From contig JADGKB010000054.1 of assembly GCA_027604185.1 (NCBI GenBank), forward strand, positions 1-64,000: 64,000 nt of DNA, written 5' to 3'. Numbering within the stretch: the first letter of the stretch is position 1; every line of letters starts with the position of its first letter. Under the pieces are notes generated by a model. It was not told the DNA's origin, ran no database searches, and saw only the letters and a program-made list of their open reading frames with translations. Both the position numbers and the translations under genes were made by a program. Shown piece by piece: positions 8,840 to 18,829 of this stretch. This DNA is from Boothiomyces macroporosus. Lineage: Eukaryota > Chytridiomycota > Chytridiomycetes > Rhizophydiales > Terramycetaceae.

Positions 8840-9198
8840 CCAATTTTCTGTCACCGACCAAAGGAATCAGGCTGAATTTCCTGTTTTGCGGTAAGGTGGA
8901 TACCGTTAAAATGTTGGCGGAAATAGGAACAAAATTCCTAAAGGATAGATTAGTGCTTTTCAGTCTTTTTTGAGTTTGAACGAAAAAGTAATACCTGTCT
9001 TAAACACTGAATTAAAAGTTATTTTTTCTTTGGTTCGAGTTATGGAGCGGCCATAGAATGTTTAGCAAAGACTCTTTGTGAGATGTATTCCATGTTGCCC
9101 TTTGCGAATGGTAGTCTTAGAAAAGGATCACATGATACAATCTACACTAAAAATTGTAATTAAACCCTCAATTACACTATTCAAAAAATATATTAAAG
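8840..9198. other. Gap between peptide copies 5 and 6
   Basis: About 360 bp of AT-rich sequence without ORFs of coding character, RNA genes or repeats that I can see. It should hold the promoter of copy 5 and the terminator of copy 6. Confidence 0.4.
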
Positions 9199-9324
9199 TT
9201 AATTTCCCGGTCCATTGTGATAGCAAATTTGGCTAGAGACGTCAATTAGACATGGCGGATCTATTTTTATCGGGGCTGCCAATGACAACGACGATAAGGT
9301 AAGGAAGATTATTTGCCCAAGCAT
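9199..9324 (-). CDS. Micro secreted peptide, SSQIC family, copy 6
   Basis: 41 residues, the shortest copy. The signal peptide MLGQIIFLTLSSLSLAA is followed by PIKIDPP, the loop CLIDVSSQIC and the tail YHNGPGN. It has two cysteines with the same eight-residue spacing. It lacks the MFK start seen in copies 1, 3 and 5, and no TATA box lies at the usual distance. Function unknown. Confidence 0.7.
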   Translation of the reverse strand: MLGQIIFLTLSSLSLAAPIKIDPPCLIDVSSQICYHNGPGN

Positions 9325-9649
9325 TTAATATATTAAAATTTAACTTGGTGCAACATGTATCACTTTTCAGTAAGTTACACAAGAACCTAGGCTGAGGTCT
9401 GTTTCTTGGTCCCCGTCTCTTCACAAAAGCGTGGCATCAAAGGAGTGCTTTTTTTCAAAGAGCAAAAATAAAGCACCGAATATTGTGATACATCAATAAT
9501 TTTCAATCCAGTTCCACCACCGTACCGGGGTCTTTATAAATTTAAGATGGAATCTCTCTGACACTTTGGGATTGTGAATCGTGCAAACCAAGTGGTAATA
9601 CAACACCAAATTACAAATGATGATATTCTATTAAAAATAAACAAGTGAA
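9325..9649. other. Gap between peptide copies 6 and 7
   Basis: About 325 bp. A minus-strand TATAAAG-like element occurs near 9533-9540, roughly 210 bp upstream of copy 6, too far for a simple promoter unless there is a long leader. Nothing else is recognised. Confidence 0.35.
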
Positions 9650-9778
9650 TTACATTGGGTTACCGTCTATCCAGCAAATCTGGCTTGAAGTATTCTCGTT
9701 ACAGTCGGTTTTAGGATGGTTTGGAGTTGGAGCAGAATAGATAAGGGCAGCTAACAAGAAAACAACGAATCTAAACAT
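9650..9778 (-). CDS. Micro secreted peptide, SSQIC family, copy 7
   Basis: 42 residues. The signal peptide MFRFVVFLLAALIYSA is followed by PTPNHPKTD, the loop CNENTSSQIC and the tail WIDGNPM. It is the last member of the minus-strand array, located just downstream of the TMEM62-like gene. A TATA box lies 30 bp upstream. Function unknown. Confidence 0.75.
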   Translation of the reverse strand: MFRFVVFLLAALIYSAPTPNHPKTDCNENTSSQICWIDGNPM

Positions 9779-9807
9779 TTGTAGATTCGATTCACAATGC
9801 TGCTCAA

Positions 9808-9813
9808 TTTATA
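9808..9813 (-). promoter_or_regulatory. TATA box of peptide gene copy 7
   Basis: Minus-strand TGGTATAAATT 30 bp upstream of the start codon, nearly the same sequence as upstream of copy 5. Confidence 0.45.
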
Positions 9814-9948
9814 CCATACACGCTGACCCTTTACGAAATCCGTGATGCTTTTTTGGTCGTACAGAATACAGCAATTCACAAACAGAAGTCCTCAATGGAC
9901 ATGCGCTTCACATACTGTGGACAAAACTAGATGCTCCAAATTGCTTTA

Positions 9949-12303
9949 TTAATCTTCTTTTGCAACAGGTCTTGTAAAGTCTGAAGAAGAGAATGCTTGA
10001 TATTTATACAATATGTAAATTGCCCAAATCATAATCCACGTTTTCCCAGGAGAGATAACTGTCGCTATTGGACCATAGAAGATTGTCATTGAAAGCGTAT
10101 CTAGAAAATGATAGTAAACTACTGCATATAGGATGTATCTTGAATACCAACGCTTGTGGATTGGTGAAAGTAGTCTAACATTTGTCTTTGAGTACAGCAG
10201 CGACGGCGGAGTAATGCAAAACGATAGATAAAAAGTTAGCGGAAAGAGTGTGTACACTATTCCATACCAAGCTGATAATTAATATCGATTTACCATATAA
10301 CCACGTATCAAACACAGGCTCCCAACTTCCGTCAGAAAACCAAAATCCGTAAACCATCAGCCATCCATATCTTTTGCCAGGGTCAAGAGAACTTGGAACA
10401 AAATCTCCTAAAAACCATGGCCCAATAGTTATGTATAAGGTAAATAGATATAGCGGATAAAAGATATCTGGTTTTTGCGACATTTCACAAAACCGCAAGA
10501 ACGTAGCTACCATTGTAAATTTGAAATCGTTCCATCTGTGACGGACCCTTTGTTTAAGCGATGGTCGCAACATTCTCCAAAACTGCTCAGAGTTCTTGTC
10601 TATTTCAATCAACATCTTTGAAGTATCCATTTTCCATGATTCGTAAACATTTACTGACTGGGTCATTAGTACAAACGACTTTGGAATTAGCAAGAATCCA
10701 AATGCTACAATAATGTAGAATAGTACAAACAAGTCTTTAAACTATAATGAGCTTAGCTGTTACTAAAATCCCTAATGGAAGAGATATTATAAAACCTCCT
10801 GGTCCTGCGTCCATATTGATAATTCTATTACCATCTACTCGGAATCTCACTGTATGATTAGCCTCCCTGCCCAATTTGTCAACTGCGACAACTGCCAAAA
10901 CATGATCTTCACCATCGTCATAAAGCTTAGCGTTCCAATTAATCAGATATAGTGGGAGGTAGGGTTCCTGCTGATCAACTTTTTCAATAGAGTCCCAAGG
11001 CTGCCCTTTTCCTGCATAAACTGCCGGCTCATTTATTACTTGGGAATCAATGACTGCCCAAATTCTTTCTATTTGCTTTGACCAAATCATCACTCTGATG
11101 TGTGGAGAGGTTTTGATCAAGTATTTCGGTTCCTTGTTCATCAGCATATATCTAGCATCTTTGGGATTGGTTATAACAACAATTGGAGGAGGGTCTGGTA
11201 TCGTTGATACATCGTGGTTGATTGAAAGTGGTAGTTTCGGGCCATAAATGGGTAAATCCACAAATGAAACCAAATCATGGTCAACGACAATAATCCGGTA
11301 AACACCATGTGATTTTAAATCTCCCAGCTCCAATTCGAGCATTTTGTTATCCTGATATGCGTACATGGTTTCTCCAAATCCACCAGCACTAACTTAATCT
11401 ATAATTACAGCTTGTGTAAATGCCCACAAAACCAAACAGAGAAATGTTGAGCAGTGTCCCAGAACCCTATTCCATCGCTTGTTTTCCCAAATAATGTTGT
11501 TCCAGTAGGATAATGCGACATTCCAAATATATGATTATGCTTCTTTTCAATACTGTCAAGCAAAGCTTCCGCCATGAAATCCATATCTTTTGTGTCCATA
11601 TACCCGAAAAAGTTTAATGGTCGCCCAGCACCAGTTTCCGGACTAGTTCAGTGACAAGTTACCATCCATCGAGGGCAATAAATGCATAGGTCCCAAAGTC
11701 CTTCTTGACTAAAAAAGTATACCCTGCTTCTTTGACAGCCGAAAGTTCTAAAAACATATTTTCTGTACTTTTGAATGAAGGGACGTTCCAGCAGTCGTGA
11801 TTTCCTCTCTGGTCCCACCAAAACTTTCCGCCTTGTCTATCCAAGACTTTGGACTTTAGTAGCGAATTATAATAGGATAGCCTTGATTAAATATAGGTAC
11901 CATTCTTGCCGATGCTGAATGGAAGTTAGAGTATGTGAGGCTTTTGCGTCGGTTAAATCCCCGGTACATAATACCAGATCAGGAGCAATCAATGGCAATT
12001 CATTGTACAAAAAGGCGTCCAGATGTACCTGACCTCCAGTCTGGAAGAATTTCGACACATGCAGATCAGTAACCTAATATTAACATTAGCAACTTGTGCA
12101 AAGTGAAATATATTATCCGCATTTGGTTCAAATTGCTTGTATTTGAATGTTTTGTATGGATGCTGGAGTAACTTTGAATTGGGGTTGTATTGCTTCTTGA
12201 TTTGCTCTACTTGTTGATTCGCAATGTCATTCAGCTGGAATGCTCTCTTCCACGTAAGGGCAGAGATTATAATGAGAAGTGCGAGGGTGAGCAGATTGCT
12301 CAT
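9949..12303 (-). CDS. TMEM62-like calcineurin-type metallophosphoesterase, membrane-bound
   Basis: Seven exons and six introns of 19-22 nt (12074-12093, 11882-11900, 11643-11662, 11389-11408, 10742-10763, 10272-10293) give 743 residues. An N-terminal signal anchor (NLLTLALLIIISALTW) is followed by the phosphoesterase domain with all metal motifs: VTDLHVSKF (DxH), CTGDLTDA (GDxxD), RGNHDCWN (GNHD), MSHYPTG and CGHLHKL (GHxH). A beta-rich middle region (~280-480) precedes several C-terminal membrane helices (LFVLFYIIVAFGFLLIP onward). This order is that of TMEM62, an animal/protist family with no firmly known substrate. Start at 12303 is chosen for the signal anchor; the frame is open further upstream. 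Each splice restores family sequence, for example EWLSYYNSLLKSKVL. Confidence 0.9.
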
Positions 12304-12373
12304 GTTTTCGCGGAAAAGACAAAGCCAAATTATTGATAATAATAGTTTAATAATAAAAAAGACAAAAAGGGTA

Positions 12374-13121
12374 TTATGGTGTTGACTTTTGCGACTGCGC
12401 ATACATCTGCATCCATCTCCTCTTTTTCGACATTATACACTCCTTCTCTTGCTTTACTGGTTTGTCCACTTTTTCAGGAAGGCTAGAGTCGGAATCGTCT
12501 GTTATCGACCTATTTGGAGATGGCAATGAATATATGGCTTGTTTTATATCAACGTGTGTATGATCTTCAAAGTTTGGTGATGTGGGTGAATGCGAGTTTG
12601 GCGTCCCAGGTGATTTAATTTCCGCTTTCTTCAATACCGGCGATTTCGTCTACATTAACAACGATTACCACTTTTCTCTTCTTCCTCGAATCAGACAGCC
12701 AAGAGAAATATGAAGGGGCATGACCAGTCTGCCAATATACAGTCGCTAACACTACACCCTTGTCTTTACAAAACTTGTTTCCCACTGCAACATATTTTGT
12801 GTATGGTTCTGTGAAAGGAGAAAACGGAAGAGTGTCCTTTTCGCTTACGACCGAACTAGGATTAAATACAACTTACAATGAGCCGTCTTCAAAATAAGAC
12901 ACCAGTAACTCTCCCTCTTTAGGTACAGGGACCTTTACTCCCTGACTTTTCTGAAATAATGGCCATTCTTCCTCCGGGACAACCTAAGGTAAACTAGCAA
13001 TTACCATTGCTGGCCACCAATGAGTAGCTTTTGGGTCGTCAGGATCTACAAAGACTAGCTTCTTTTCAGGTTGATTTCGATTTGGACTTTTAGGTGGAAC
13101 TGCAAACTGTGAGTAGTCCAT
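12374..13121 (-). CDS. PWWP-domain protein
   Basis: Four exons (introns 12984-13004, 12856-12876 and 12650-12668 of 21, 21 and 19 nt) give 228 residues. Residues ~20-60 contain KKLVFVDPDDPKATHWWPAM, the aromatic PWWP signature with a preceding beta strand, followed by PVPKEGELLVSYFEDGSLF, a typical chromatin-reader barrel strand pair. The C-terminal ~100 residues are Lys/Ser/Pro-rich and probably disordered (KSPVLKKAEIKSPGTPN). PWWP domains bind methylated H3K36 nucleosomes and DNA, so a nuclear role is likely. No catalytic domain is present, so it is presumably a subunit or adaptor. Confidence 0.8.
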
Positions 13122-13506
13122 TTTGAATTTTTGAAAGTGAGAAAAATTTGACTATTCGCCCAATTTAGAAGTCACGCCACTATGATTCTGAAGCGGCTGT
13201 TACAAGCATCCTGTCGCATGGATATAAAACACCAACCAAATTTGCCTGGAGGCGGTTGACTTCATGTTGAATTTGAAAAGTTCTTGTATTCATGCACATT
13301 GGGAATAGCCAGTCCGGCACTGTTTCACAAACTTGAAGCCAATCAACCCCAACCGAAACAGTGAAGCAAAAAAATACCCTGGGGTTCTGAAAGTGCAGAA
13401 ACGACTGGGATTGAGTGTTTGTTATGCATTGACGAATGGCGCAGAAAAGATTGGAAAAAAGATGAGAAAACGGCAAACTGGGGCATTTTATTTTCAAGAC
13501 ATCAGG
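13122..13506. other. Gap with an unassigned ORF between PWWP and BRK1 genes
   Basis: A minus-strand frame of 105 codons (13180-13497) ends NLVGVLYPCDRMLVTAASES. A second minus frame starting at ATG 13482 or so reads MPQFAVFSSFFQSFLRH, which resembles a mitochondrial presequence. No 19-23 nt intron joins them convincingly, and I recognise no family. It could be a small real gene with one further intron or just spacer. Confidence 0.25.
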
Positions 13507-13738
13507 CTATTGAGAGCTGCTAGGATTAACTCGAGCTTCTAGTAGCTGATAACTTCTCTCCAATCGATCCAATTTTTCATCCAGCTTTGCTATCTGAGAG
13601 TGAGCGTGGACATCTATCTTAGAACCAGTTACCAAATTTTGTAATAAACTCTGTTAGCTCTGTCAATGATCTGGTTGTAGCGCGAATGAAATCTCTGCTT
13701 CGCCAATCCTCTTGAAGTACTTCAGACAAGTTGGACAT
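13507..13738 (-). CDS. BRK1: BRK1/HSPC300 subunit of the SCAR/WAVE complex
   Basis: Two exons with a 19-nt intron (13614-13632, GTAACTGGTTCTAAGATAG) give 70 residues. The spliced protein reads as a short coiled coil: QEDWRSRDFIRATTRSLTEL then FDVHAHSQIAKLDEKLDRLE and LLEARV. This follows BRICK1 (75 residues in animals) along its length, including the W-x-x-R-x-[YF]-I start and the LxxLxEKLxxLERxxxxxEARV heptads. BRK1 is the smallest subunit of the five-part WAVE regulatory complex that activates Arp2/3 at the leading edge. Its presence suggests lamellipodial or pseudopodial crawling. Its start codon is 43 bp from the divergent cullin-like gene. Confidence 0.9.
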
Positions 13739-13781
13739 TTCGAGTGTCGCGAAAAGAATCAACACTACACCTTTTCCATTA

Positions 13782-14219
13782 ATGACTGCTTTCCAACAAA
13801 TAATTTCCCTAATGAATTATTTGCTGAATGAAATACGCCCCATTGTAAAGCATCTTTTCGATGGAGAAATGACAAGGTCGGAATACTCTGAAATTCTCAC
13901 TCGGGTTTATTCATTTAAATTCTTTTCAGATTTGTACCAGTATCAAATTCTATATGACTGGGTGCTGCAGCAAATCAGACTACAAGTTGCAGAGCTGGAC
14001 TCCTCCCCACTTTGCTATACTCAATTCATGAACAGTTGCCGGATTATAGACTTTATATTTTCTCCAATTTATCTCAATATCGGCCAGTTATCAATTACTG
14101 AAGCAGCCATTCGAATATGGAACCAATCTAATACCCCATGCAACCACAGTGAAACCAACATTGATTTCAACGACATCGACTCGGTTCTGAATTCAATTAA
14201 GCAATTAAAGATCCTTTAA
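13782..14219 (+). CDS. Cullin N-terminal-domain-only protein A
   Basis: An intronless protein of 145 residues; an in-frame TTG at 13731 precedes ATG 13782. It resembles only the first part of a cullin N-terminal domain: LNEIRPIVKHLF, TRSEYSEILTRVYSF, then helices LYQYQILYDWVLQQIRLQVA and FMNSCRIIDFIFSPIYLNIG, ending in EAAIRIWNQ, equivalent to the ALVTWRD region of CUL1. It aligns over its full length with protein B on the opposite strand (14216-14703). The rest of the cullin (repeats 2-3, cullin-homology and RBX1-binding region, neddylation domain) is absent. In CUL1 this segment contacts SKP1/F-box adaptors, so a truncated paralogue could compete for or sequester adaptors; this is inference. 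Confidence 0.68.
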   Translation: MTAFQQIISLMNYLLNEIRPIVKHLFDGEMTRSEYSEILTRVYSFKFFSDLYQYQILYDWVLQQIRLQVAELDSSPLCYTQFMNSCRIIDFIFSPIYLNIGQLSITEAAIRIWNQSNTPCNHSETNIDFNDIDSVLNSIKQLKIL

Positions 14220-14703
14220 AGTTGCATTTCATTTATTGACGTTATTATACTTCCAATATCATCTGGCTCATAATTATCGAATTTTTCCAAGTTTGAATTC
14301 TCCCATTCCTTGATAGCTGTCTATATTAGCTAAGCTCACCATATATATAGAATCTTTTTTCCAAGCGGCAGTTTGGACATTGTATCTGTTGATGGATTTG
14401 TGTATTGGTACAAATAGATTATCTATGATCTTTACACTTGTCTTGAACCGCTCCCATATATACTGCTGCTCCGAATCTAGTGTTTCTAAATGGCGAATGA
14501 AACCTTTTATTCTTTCAATCATCCAATGGTATATATCATGCTTGTCCTGCTTGTTTATGACAGAGTACAATGCGCTTGGTTAATAAAAGGTACGTATAAC
14601 ATTCCATATACTGTTCCTTGGTAATCTTGTTGTGTAAAAGGATTTGGTCTATGGTGGGTTGAATATTATTTACAATCAACACAAATTGTTCGGAACAGTT
14701 CAT
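14216..14703 (-). CDS. Cullin N-terminal-domain-only protein B
   Basis: Three exons (19-nt introns 14575-14593 and 14321-14339) give 149 residues. The cullin signature is clearer than in A: IQPTIDQILLHNKITKEQYM, then ECYTALYSVINKQDKHDIYH, matching the WDDLxxGIDQILxxxxxTxEQYMELYTxVYNY start of cullins. It continues FKTSVKIIDNLFVPIHKSIN (the adaptor-binding helix region) and stops at AIKEWENSNLEKF. It is encoded tail-to-tail with protein A, and the two stop codons overlap. It lies directly downstream of the full-length cullin gene on the same strand, suggesting partial tandem duplication followed by inverted duplication. The start is uncertain: the frame is open upstream without an ATG. Confidence 0.72.
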
Positions 14704-14882
14704 GAAAAAACGAAAAGTTTCAGAGGGTTTCACTTTGCGAGAGGCTTTCTTTGATCGAAATTGATCTGGCTTTGAACTCGTTGCAGATCATCTGGAATAT
14801 ATGGACACCAATTCCTACAAGAAAAGTCATGAATTGGAAAATGATATTTCTGTTATAGCAAAGAGTATATTAAGTACACAGC

Positions 14883-17341
14883 TTAAGCAACATAGCTGTA
14901 CATATCCTTCTGGCCATCCATTCGCTCAATATATTCTTTTTCAAACAAAATGTCAATACATCTCTTAATGTCTGGAATTTGAGGTTTGAATCTTGCTTGG
15001 ACTTGTGCAATGACTTCTTGGACCAACTGGACGTGCTTCATTGTTTTACGAGTCTTCATGATACGGACAATAGCAGCCTAGATTATATATAGAGTACCTG
15101 AATCACCAATTCACGATCCTTTGCAATAGTCTTGTGAGTGTCATCAGATTCCTGTTTTTGTTCAGATTTAATAGCAATGTTTAGGTTTACTTTCAACTTC
15201 TTTGACTTGAATCCATCATTAAGAGTATATTTCTTGTCAGATTCGGTTAAAATCTTTGCTTTAACCAAAAGTGCCAAGTTGCCTTGAAGAGTTTCTGGGT
15301 TTAATCCAGTAGTTTGTAACAGCTCGTCCCACGAATAAGTGAGTGCGGTATTGAATGGCAGCAAAATACCCATTTGATAAGTAGAAACTTGTAAAGTGTA
15401 AGTTTTGTTTCCTGGAAGATAATTTGTTTTCAATTCACCTTTGCTCAAGTGAGTTAGCCACACCAACTTTCTTCCTTGATATTTGCTCTGATAGTAAGCC
15501 AGGAAACGCTCATATGGTTTGATGAGCTAGGATTAACTTGAAAGTACATCTTGAGGGATATTGAATCCACTGGTTGGTGCATATAGTGGCCAAGAGCCAC
15601 TTCCAAGAACTAGAATACTGAAATCAATGTCTTGCTTTCCATGTGAAGTTTCCATCTTTTCTCTAAACTCACTGTTCAAATCTTTACTGACAGACATATC
15701 TCCAAACATCTTTTGAAGCTTCGAAGTGTATTCATAACCGCAAGCTTCTTTCAACTTGCTGATCATGGATGCTTCAGCATCATCAGAGGCAGAAGTTGAG
15801 TTCACTAGACGCTTTGCAAGGTTCTTTGTATAGAATTTCTGGAAAACATCCTTGTCTTCAATGAACTTGAAAATAGTCATCTAACGTCAATAAAACGTAC
15901 GGCTCCGTTTAATAAATCTTCAATTTCGTTATCTTCGTTGATCTTTGACCCTTTGCGAAGAAGTGAATCGGTGTATTTTGCCAACAGTTCCGAACTCTTA
16001 CTTGATCCAGTAGTACAGAATGCATTTCTATTGATAAATTCACGGCAAGCTTTATCCAACGAAGCTACAAATCCTGCTTCAGATTTAAATGCAGCAACTG
16101 TGATTGCAGCAAATTTAGTGTGGACAAATAGTAAAGCTTCCATATAAGTTTTTGGATCAACTTCAAGAGGCGAATTGGACTTCCTGGCTGGTTTCTCTCC
16201 TTCTTCGACTGGAGTAGCAGCACCACTAGCAGCAATTTCGGCCATTGACTCTTGCACTTTGCGGACAGCATCCAAGCCCTGCTGTTTTACATGGTTGAGG
16301 AAGAGGTCACGTAATCTTTCTAGGGTAGAAGGTACTCTCGACAATAATCCAAACATTCTTGTCAAATCATCAATCTTGTCTTTTTCAATAAGAGGTTGGA
16401 ATTGATCTTGAATAATTGTCGCATGGTTCGCAATCAATACAATTTCAGCTTTGGCAATCAAGCCATCCCTAGTTGATTGGTGCAAGTAACTTTTGACTCT
16501 GTTTTCTTCTTCCTCCAGCCATATTCCAGCTTTCTTCATGTAATCTGTGATTGGGTTTGAACCAATATAGATTTCACTCTCTGCCTTGTAAAATATCTCG
16601 GTTTGTTCAATGAATTCTTTTTCAAAGTAAGTCTGATACAGATCCAAAGTGGTGAGTTTTGAATCAATGTCATTGATACCAAGGGTTACTGTAATTAAAA
16701 ATCAGTTACCGGTGCTGTCAGTAATAGTCTGTAATAATCCAGAGTCGATGGTTTCCCCTTTTCGCTCTCTATATATCATCTTGAGCATGGATGGTAATAA
16801 GCGAGGATGCAAAGTTTTGAAAAAGTGATCTCTCCACAAGATTAGGCAAGTCTAGATTAGCAACAGCTTACAGTGTTGATATCAAAGACTTCCCCAATGT
16901 TTTCTTCAGCAACTCGCTTGATCCACATGCGGTTAAGGTACCCAAGCAAATGGTTAAGAATCCTGCATGATACAGTGAATGCAAGCCATTTCTTTGAATA
17001 AAAGATCAACAGTGATTCGTCGTTGTGACCTTGGGATTCCAAAACCATCTTTTGTAAATGGGAGGTAATGTGCGATTTAAAGGAATAGTACAATTCACCG
17101 CCAGCAATCTGCGCTCCTAATATTAGTAGAAAGAACCTCTGTTTGTTGAGGAAGTCGTTGGCTGAGTGTGATTGGTTGCAGTACAAAAAGTAATAATAGC
17201 CCTAACATCAAAAGCAAATTACGTATAAGATTTCATAAATATATCTGGAGGTAAGCTGCGATTGACCGTTCCTAGAATTGCATCTATGGTGGGAACAATT
17301 TCAGCCCAGACTGAATTCGCAATATCTTCTGTAGATGCCAT
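14883..17341 (-). CDS. CUL1: CUL1-type cullin, SCF ubiquitin ligase scaffold
   Basis: Eight exons and seven introns of 20-21 nt (17202-17222, 17117-17136, 16852-16871, 16689-16709, 15881-15900, 15527-15547, 15078-15097) give 771 residues, the usual cullin length. The N-terminal repeats include [20 protein letters not shown] and YLNRMWIKR. The cullin-homology region has [20 protein letters not shown] and [20 protein letters not shown]. The C-terminal winged-helix domain has [15 protein letters not shown] with the neddylation lysine at about Lys715, ending [12 protein letters not shown]. It scaffolds SKP1/F-box at the N-terminus and RBX1 at the C-terminus. CUL1/CDC53 assignment is by overall similarity; CUL3 is less likely. 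Confidence 0.92.
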
Positions 17342-17611
17342 TTGGATTTCGAAAACAATTTTTACACCCTGTAAATAGAGCCACAAAGATCGATCCTAGC
17401 CCTCTCATAAACACTGCTTGCAAATAGAAGAAGCAATACCGAATATAAATCCTGGATATCGGTCGCTCTCTACTGGTCCGATTTCTGACTAAACTATCCG
17501 AATTGGAGACTCCCTTAATGAGTCACACACTAAACGAAATCTCTATTAATTTATAAGAGAAAATACTCTGCGAGTATATTCCTTTTATTAGAAAACAGTG
17601 AATTACAAAGC

Positions 17612-18283
17612 CTAGTTCTTGTTTCTCAATTTAACAAGTCTTTTCTTTGAAAGTCTAGCAACAGTTGCTGGTGCTTCAGCTGCCTTTTCAACTTGCTTTT
17701 CTGCTTCAACAAGAATTAATTCAACATGGCAAGGAGAAGACTTGTATGCTTGTTGTTAACAAAAATCTTACCGTTGATACGACCGTGAGCACGGAAAGTT
17801 CTGCGACGTTGTTTTGGAGCTTGGTTGACTTGGATGTGACGAACGACCAAGTTGTCCAAATCTAATCCTTTAACAGTTGCGTTGGATTCAGCATTCTTGA
17901 GTAATCCAAGAACGTATTCAACAGACTTTACTGGCCAACGAGCTCTGGAAACACCGTGTGCTTTTCCTTGAGCGGTTCTGCCAATACCACCGGCATAGCG
18001 ACGGAATGGTACAGCTTGTTTACGTTCCAAAACATCTTTGAGGAAACTGACTGCTTTAGTATATTTGTATCCTGCAATGGTTGCTGCAACTTCGCGAGTG
18101 TTCTTGTAGTGAACACGAACGTAGGATGCTTGAGCTTTGGCAGCTAATGGTTAGTGCTGTAATTTATAAAATGAAGAAGTGCATTATAAATATTTCCTGC
18201 AAATCCTCGTTGTTTGTTTCTTACATTTTGCGCTAGTTTCAATGGCAGCGTATCTAGAATTAATTGATACATTACCTTCCCAT
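17612..18283 (-). CDS. RPL17: Cytosolic ribosomal protein uL22 (RPL17)
   Basis: Four exons give 181 residues, with introns of 22 nt (18254-18275), 81 nt (18144-18224) and 23 nt (17749-17771). An 8-nt first exon begins the protein [20 protein letters not shown], then [68 protein letters not shown] and [17 protein letters not shown]. This is uL22 over its full length. It lines the exit tunnel of the large subunit. The tiny first exon was found by requiring the conserved MGRY start. The long second intron is unique in this window. Confidence 0.95.
18144..18224 (-). other. 81-nt intron 2 of the RPL17 gene
   Basis: It begins GTAAGAAAC and ends CACTAACCATTAG, so it has the same branch-site/3' splice-site signal as the short introns but about 60 nt extra upstream of it. 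I find no C/D snoRNA boxes (no CUGA) and no convincing H/ACA hairpins. It may serve regulated splicing of a ribosomal protein gene, or simply be an unshortened ancestral intron. Confidence 0.7.
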
Positions 18284-18829
18284 ATTAAAGTGTAAAAGAA
18301 ATGCAGTTGAATTTTTTCACTTTGGTTTTTTTTTCAGTGACTGACAGCCAATTAAATTCTCCGTGGTCACATGATTTTAAATGTTGCAGAAGTATAAATG
18401 AAATACTTTTTATCATAGTTGGCTCTGCAAAGACATAGTTCCAAGTTCAAGTACATACAAAATAAGCAGAGTTTATTCACGATACCATTGTGCGAATGAA
18501 TCAACTATTTCCTGATTGAGAGTAGTCTTGGAAATCTGGGATTTATTGTTGATTGAGGCTATTTGGATGTATAATCTTTACTACTCCATGATACAGTAGA
18601 GTATCTTTTGATTTTATATTTTCATATGCGGGGTATCCTTATGCGTATCTTCTGGTGGTAGAAGACCATTGGATTTTGTACATTTAACACTCGGAAAGTT
18701 GGCAGTGGTTACAATAGAGCCATTAGGGCCCATAAATTATACCGGCAAGTTAAATTATAGTGTGTAATATTGACGAATATCGAACGTGCAAGAAAATCAC
18801 GCTCAGCTTGCATGAAATTACTTGCCGAA
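18284..18829. other. Intergenic region between divergent RPL17 and fasciclin genes
   Basis: About 545 bp, the promoter region for both genes. It contains T-rich tracts near 18325-18340 and a plus-strand ATAAATTATA element at 18732-18741, about 90 bp upstream of the fasciclin ATG. No RNA gene or ORF with coding character is seen. Confidence 0.4.

Noticed and set aside
7917..8869. 12-bp CCAAAGGAATCA occurs at 7917-7928 and 8858-8869, both upstream of SSQIC peptide genes
   Set aside because: In a window of this size many 12-mers recur by chance, the two distances to the start codons differ (about 214 and 76 bp), and the other five copies lack it.
13333..13542. 69-codon plus-strand ORF with basic composition (EAKKYPGVLKVQKRLG)
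   Set aside because: No start context or family, overlaps the end of BRK1 antisense, and cannot be extended by a 19-23 nt intron.
18144..18224. Intron-encoded snoRNA in RPL17
   Set aside because: No CUGA D box, no clear C box and no H/ACA hairpins could be found in the 81 nt.
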